Shown here piece after piece: positions 60,101 through 64,000 of a DNA stretch of 64,000 nucleotides (within the stretch, counting starts at the first letter, position 1; the number at the start of each line of letters is the position of its first letter). The notes under the pieces were generated by a model. That model saw only the letters and a list, made by a program, of their open reading frames with translations. It searched no databases and was not told the origin of the DNA. Source of the stretch: Myrica gale (Eukaryota > Streptophyta > Magnoliopsida > Fagales > Myricaceae); contig OZ005621.1 of NCBI GenBank assembly GCA_963930655.1, positions 3,397,001 through 3,461,000 on the forward strand. Direction: 5' to 3'. A program made the position numbers and the translations under genes.

Positions 60101-63100
60101 CATTAGATCAGCTTCGTAGGCGTCACAGGACACCCCCACCAAATGCCTAAAAGACGACACCATCTCCAAAACCCATGTAGACGGGACAAACGACCTCACC
60201 CCAGGTTCCCTCTCAACCCTCGGATGAACTGACCGAAGTGGTACTGTGCAGGCCTCATCTCTCTCAGCCTCAAAAACCACCAACGCACCCCCAGATCCAA
60301 CCTTAGCCCCCGAAACAGAATGCCCGACAAGCTCAACATCAGACACCCGACTCTTAGAGCCACCGCCCAAAGGACCCAAGCGACCGGAAGATACTTCCCC
60401 CACAGGGAGCTCCGCCCGGACCTGTGATGCCCCAACTAGTCCAGGAGCAACTCCCACAGCATGATTATCGGCGACAGCTACCTCGGTCGCCGGGAGTGGA
60501 ACACCCACCGCCGGCCCCCCCGCGTCTCCATCGGCGAGAATCTGATCGACGAAGCCCTGCCCAGGCGATGAAGGCTCCTCGATGTCGGCCTCGACCTCAG
60601 CGTGATGGAGATTCAGATCAAATGAGAGACCCGACCCACAGCCCACCTCGGAGATGCCCTTCCCGAAATTCCCCAAACCAAGGCCTGAACCAATGCACCG
60701 GGCCTCCTCGTCCACGCTGCGTTGGGCCTCCTCACCCAGCAAAACATCATGGCGCTAGGCCTCCTCATCCAGACTGCATTGGGCCTCCTCACCCAGCAAA
60801 ACAACATGGCGATGGGCCTCCTCCACAGCACTGCTTTGGGCCTTCATGTTCGTTTGTTGGGCCTCCAATTTGTAGCCACAGACCCCTCAAAACAAAGCGG
60901 GAAGAGGCGCTGACCGTGGCTTCGACAGCTGCAACTTGTTATTTTTGACCCGCTCGAGAACCCAGTCTACCTCAGCTTGTAAGCGCATTAAATGTAGCCA
61001 CAAATCTCTGTCGAACGTAGCCCCCATCGCAGCCTGCTCAAAAACGTGGGGAAGAACAATTTCCCTAACAGGGTCTGCATGCTGCGCCATAGAAAAGCCA
61101 AACGGCGGTTGCCGAGGTTGGCTACCTCCAACGACCGGAGATCCACAATGCTCACCCTTCTCCTCCACCTTCTTCTCTGGCAAACCCACCTTCACCGTAT
61201 CGGCAATAGACCAACCTTCTTTGACCGAAACAACAATCGACCCCCTTCACGTGCGTTGTAGTTCACCGATAGCCAATATAACTTCCTCACAGGTCGTAGC
61301 AAAGGACTGCCACCCAACGCTCGCCTTTCCCTCCAGAACCATCACAGCTCCTTGTCAGCGCCTCTCCCAAAACTCAGCAAGAGCTACGTATCTGCCACCC
61401 TTATTCGAACACAACTGGGCTAGAAAAGCACGCGGGGATTCGTTGAACTTCTCCGAAAAAGCACTATGGACCCTGTCCTGCGCCAGTTTACCGAATGTAT
61501 TCGCCAACCATACCACCCCGTACCTCCCCAAGCGAATGGCACTCTGGGACTTTCTACTATGTTCCGTGACCATACCAGAAGAGCTCACGGAAAAGTTAAA
61601 CAGCTTCGCTTCAATAACCAAGCTACGAAAAAAAGCCATGATCACCCGTCTAGCAAGCAAGAGCTGACTACAAATACTTTAGTCCCTCTTCTTACTAAAG
61701 CTATGTTTCTAATTGAAAGAGATGGGTAACGTTAATAAACTTGTTGGATATATTTGCTGACAGCTTGTATGCAAACAATAATCCATTTTGACTATTTGGT
61801 TGCTAACCCATTTATATGTGCTTAGTAAGCATGGTTAAATGTGAGGCTCCCATGTAAGCATCCTTATCATTATTCACAGAGGGAAGGCAAGGATTTCCTT
61901 GCAAGGGTGTGCTTGGTCATATTTTGTAAATACATCTTCCATAACATGAAGCTGACAACTAAACAATTGTAGTTTCAGATGGTTTGATTTCGTGGGACAG
62001 TCGTTTGTTAAAGTTCCCTTCTTTGGAGCTGTGTCATATCTGACACTGGCTATTTGCCCCTTCTGCATAGCATTTGCTGTTGTTTGGGGTGTCTATCGCG
62101 ACATCTCCTTTGCTTGGATTGGACAAGATGTGCTTGTAAGAAAAAGTTGCTATAAACTTCACTTTTTCTTTCAGTGTCATTGTAATTTGCAAGGAATAGG
62201 AGCAAATATGGCCATCATAACTTTTATTTTTCCCCTTTAATCAGGGCATTGCACTAATAATCACAGTTCTTCAAATTGTTCGTGTCCCGAATCTCAAGGT
62301 GATGATTTGAATTCTTTCGAGCTTTCCTTGTTGCTTGTTTAAGATAGTCTTATAAAAATATCCTTGCTTACTCTGGCCTAAGGCTGTCAACCTCAACTTG
62401 CTCTTCATTGTTTCGGAACAAAATATTACACGCCCTTCTGCTATTCTGCCTCCTAAGCTTATCTAAATTTAAATGTATGATGTTCGTGACATTATATTTT
62501 TAGATGAGAAAGGTTATAGTCCATCAGCATGGAGTCTAACAGCTGAAAATAAGAATTCATTCACTCAAGAATTTAATGAAACATGTTAGGAATGCTAGGC
62601 CATTGTAGTGTTTTGGCACCATATGTACAGTTTATCAAGGTGAGGTAAAGAGTCTTGTTAAATCCTAATTCTGGAAATGGTATCAAAGAAAGATCCTAAG
62701 GTTAGCGATAAGCATTGTCCAAGCCCCTCCTCTTTCTATGTGCAGCCTTGAAATCTTTTTTTTTTCTATCTTTTTCCGTTTGTTTTGTAATGCCTGTTTT
62801 TGGATGTTGGGGCTTAAGGTCAATGCCCTTGGTTGGAGTGGGTGTCCCCTCCCCATTTTTCCCTTTAACATGGCCATTCGTAATATGAACTCGTCATATG
62901 TCAGTGGTTCAGCAGTTTAAGTTTGGCTATTTTCTTGAGTTTCTAAGCTACATCAGGTTACCATGACTATTACAAGTTGGCAACTTGCTGACTTATTTTC
63001 TCATTGGGATATTTGGAAATGAAAATTTAGATCATCTCTCCTTGTTCTGCGTGTAATCAGGTTGGAACTGTCCTCCTCAGCTGTGCCTTCTTGTACGACA

Positions 63101-63902
63101 TCTTTTGGGTATTTGTTTCTAAACGGTGGTTCCATGAGAGCGTGATGATAGTGGTACGTAGTTCAGAAGGCATTTTACCTTCTCACCAGAGATATTGTTA
63201 AAGGTTGTTTTGGCTTTGGAGATCTGTACACCAAATGAGAGTACCCCTTTGATTTTTGATACTTATTCCTCTGAACAGGTAGCTCGTGGCGATAAGGGTG
63301 GAGAGGAGGGTATCCCAATGCTGCTAAAAATCCCACGGATGTATGATCCGTGGGGCGGCTACAGCATCATCGGATTTGGTGACATTCTGTTACCAGGACT
63401 GCTTGTAGCATTTTCATTAAGGTTCACACTATGAATCTGTATATAACTTTTTCTTTACAAATGGTGATTAAGCAAAGACCCAAAGGGTATTGAACCGAGG
63501 ACCCCATCCTCCACTCTATTCATATGAAGAAAGAAGTACAGTGAGCCAGGAGCTCATTGACTGAAGCCAGTATCCGTTTAGATACGCTAAAATTGTGTTT
63601 TGAACACTATTTTTTCTGTAATCTTTTTGCATTCTGCTAGGTTTTATTGTGTATGTTCTGTTTTGTATTTTTTTAAGGTACATTGACGGGCTAAATGACA
63701 AGGATGTGAACATGTTGAGTTCTAAAGGAAAACTTATAGTGGCGGTCATATATATATGTATAACACTCGCACTGGACCCTTTTGCACTGACATATTCTTG
63801 AATCTGAAATTTGTGTGGGGAATTTTGACAGGTATGATTGGTTGGCCAAGAAGAAGCTTCGAGAAGGCTACTTCCTGTGGGCAATGAGTGCTTATGGTTT
63901 AG
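54184..63902 (+). CDS. SPPL2: Signal peptide peptidase-like protease, PA-domain class (partial, 3' end outside window)
   Basis: Exons: 54184-54318, 56646-56804, 56940-57051, 57617-57736, 57910-58061, 58141-58323, 58851-58885, 61973-62135, 62245-62298, 63061-63153, 63279-63421, 63832-63902; 473 codons plus 1 base, all in phase. The remaining C-terminus, with the family PAL motif, lies beyond 64000. Role: multi-pass intramembrane aspartyl protease cleaving type II membrane stubs in the endomembrane system. Seen: signal peptide 1-23 ([18 protein letters not shown]), lumenal PA domain about 45-170 with N-glycosylation-like NHT/NQT, first helix about 190-215, then a ladder of membrane helices; catalytic FLYDIFW (Asp about 384) and GFGD (Asp about 437); family signature [20 protein letters not shown]. 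Sequence favours the plant SPPL2/SPPL4 group over SPP itself. Introns 1 and 7 are enlarged by antisense LINE fragments. Confidence 0.92.
55050..55965 (-). mobile_element. LINE 3' fragment (RT-linker and RNase H) in SPPL intron 1
   Basis: On the minus strand, 55943-55512 encodes the region that follows reverse transcriptase in plant L1-type LINEs (a W.[12 protein letters not shown] motif near its end). 55490-55056 encodes an RNase H domain: Asp-containing [25 protein letters not shown], and [17 protein letters not shown] near the C-terminus. The two are separated by a frame break at about 55500. No reverse transcriptase core is present, so this is a 5'-truncated insertion, antisense to the host gene. 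Confidence 0.85.
59225..61680 (-). mobile_element. LINE 5' fragment (ORF1-like and endonuclease) in SPPL intron 7
   Basis: On the minus strand the order is: 61660-61355, an ORF1-type N-terminal domain as in plant LINEs ([33 protein letters not shown]); 60830-59957, a low-complexity Gly/Ser/Val-rich linker; 59797-59600, the start of an AP-type endonuclease ([20 protein letters not shown]); 59531-59238, its C-terminal half ([47 protein letters not shown]). Frames are broken between pieces. Reverse transcriptase is absent: the element stops after the endonuclease. Short GGGCCTCCTCACCCAGCAAAA repeats lie at about 60725-60810. The plus-strand sequence is markedly C-rich against the A/T-rich intron. 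Confidence 0.82.
61971..61978 (+). other. Tandem acceptor choice at SPPL exon 8
   Basis: Two AGs lie 6 bases apart: TTGTAG|TTTCAG|ATGG. Exon 7 ends in phase 2 with TG. The first AG gives TGT TTC AGA TGG (Cys-Phe-Arg-Trp), which fits the family. The second AG would give TG+A, a stop codon. The upstream site was chosen for the gene model on this basis. Confidence 0.75.
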
Positions 63903-64000
63903 GTATGAAATGCTAAATCTGCGGTCATGTTTCTCTTGGACCTGAGAAAATTAAATGTCTTGACAGTAGATCCTCAAGAAAAGTTTTTGCAACTGACTAA

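Noticed and set aside
60424..61667. Pro-rich plus-strand open frames as SPPL-intron genes
   Set aside because: They are antisense to LINE ORF1 and linker sequence on the minus strand, and their composition follows from it.

Overview
The window is nuclear DNA from a flowering plant, most likely a woody eudicot. The evidence is intron-rich genes with GT-AG (and one GC-AG) splice sites, AT-rich intergenic DNA packed with small inverted-repeat elements, plant LINE and LTR debris, and two plant gene families. I cannot name the species.

The core (about 2-46.5 kb) is a same-strand tandem cluster of U-box E3 ligase/kinase genes of the PUB33 type. The domain order is USP domain, variable Ser-rich linker, coiled coil, receptor-like-cytoplasmic-type kinase domain, C-terminal U-box. 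A nine-exon structure with nearly constant exon sizes and phases is conserved. The cluster holds: (A) a lone exon-1 relic with a nonsense codon (2067-2236); (B) copy 1, open throughout, 841 aa (6060-13415), with an altered kinase core; (C) copy 2, open throughout, 913 aa (16674-22177), a predicted pseudokinase E3 with a duplicated coiled-coil segment and a GC-AG intron; (D) copy 3, a dead pseudogene (24341-29820) with frameshifts, stops and a solo LTR inside exon 7; (E) copy 4, 889 aa (40061-46474), the only copy with all kinase motifs intact. Copies 2 and 3 share promoter-proximal sequence and the same catalytic-loop Asn-to-Lys change, so kinase loss probably preceded their duplication. Intergenic DNA after copies 1 and 2 is also related, so the duplicated unit was larger than the gene.

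From 46.5 to 54 kb lie nested repeats and a roughly 2 kb TIR element that carries, in reverse orientation, an intronless broken piece of a UBA-domain gene plus a second unrecognised gene piece. From 54.18 kb to the right edge is a signal peptide peptidase-like intramembrane aspartyl protease gene (PA domain plus YD and GxGD motifs). It is cut by the window edge after exon 12 and carries two different antisense LINE fragments in introns 1 and 7.

The long gene-free stretches (2.2-6.0, 13.4-16.7, 22.2-24.3, 29.8-40.0 kb) hold MITE-like repeats, a possible SINE and otherwise no coding signal I can defend. All exon borders were read by eye from splice consensus and alignment between copies, and no expression evidence was available.
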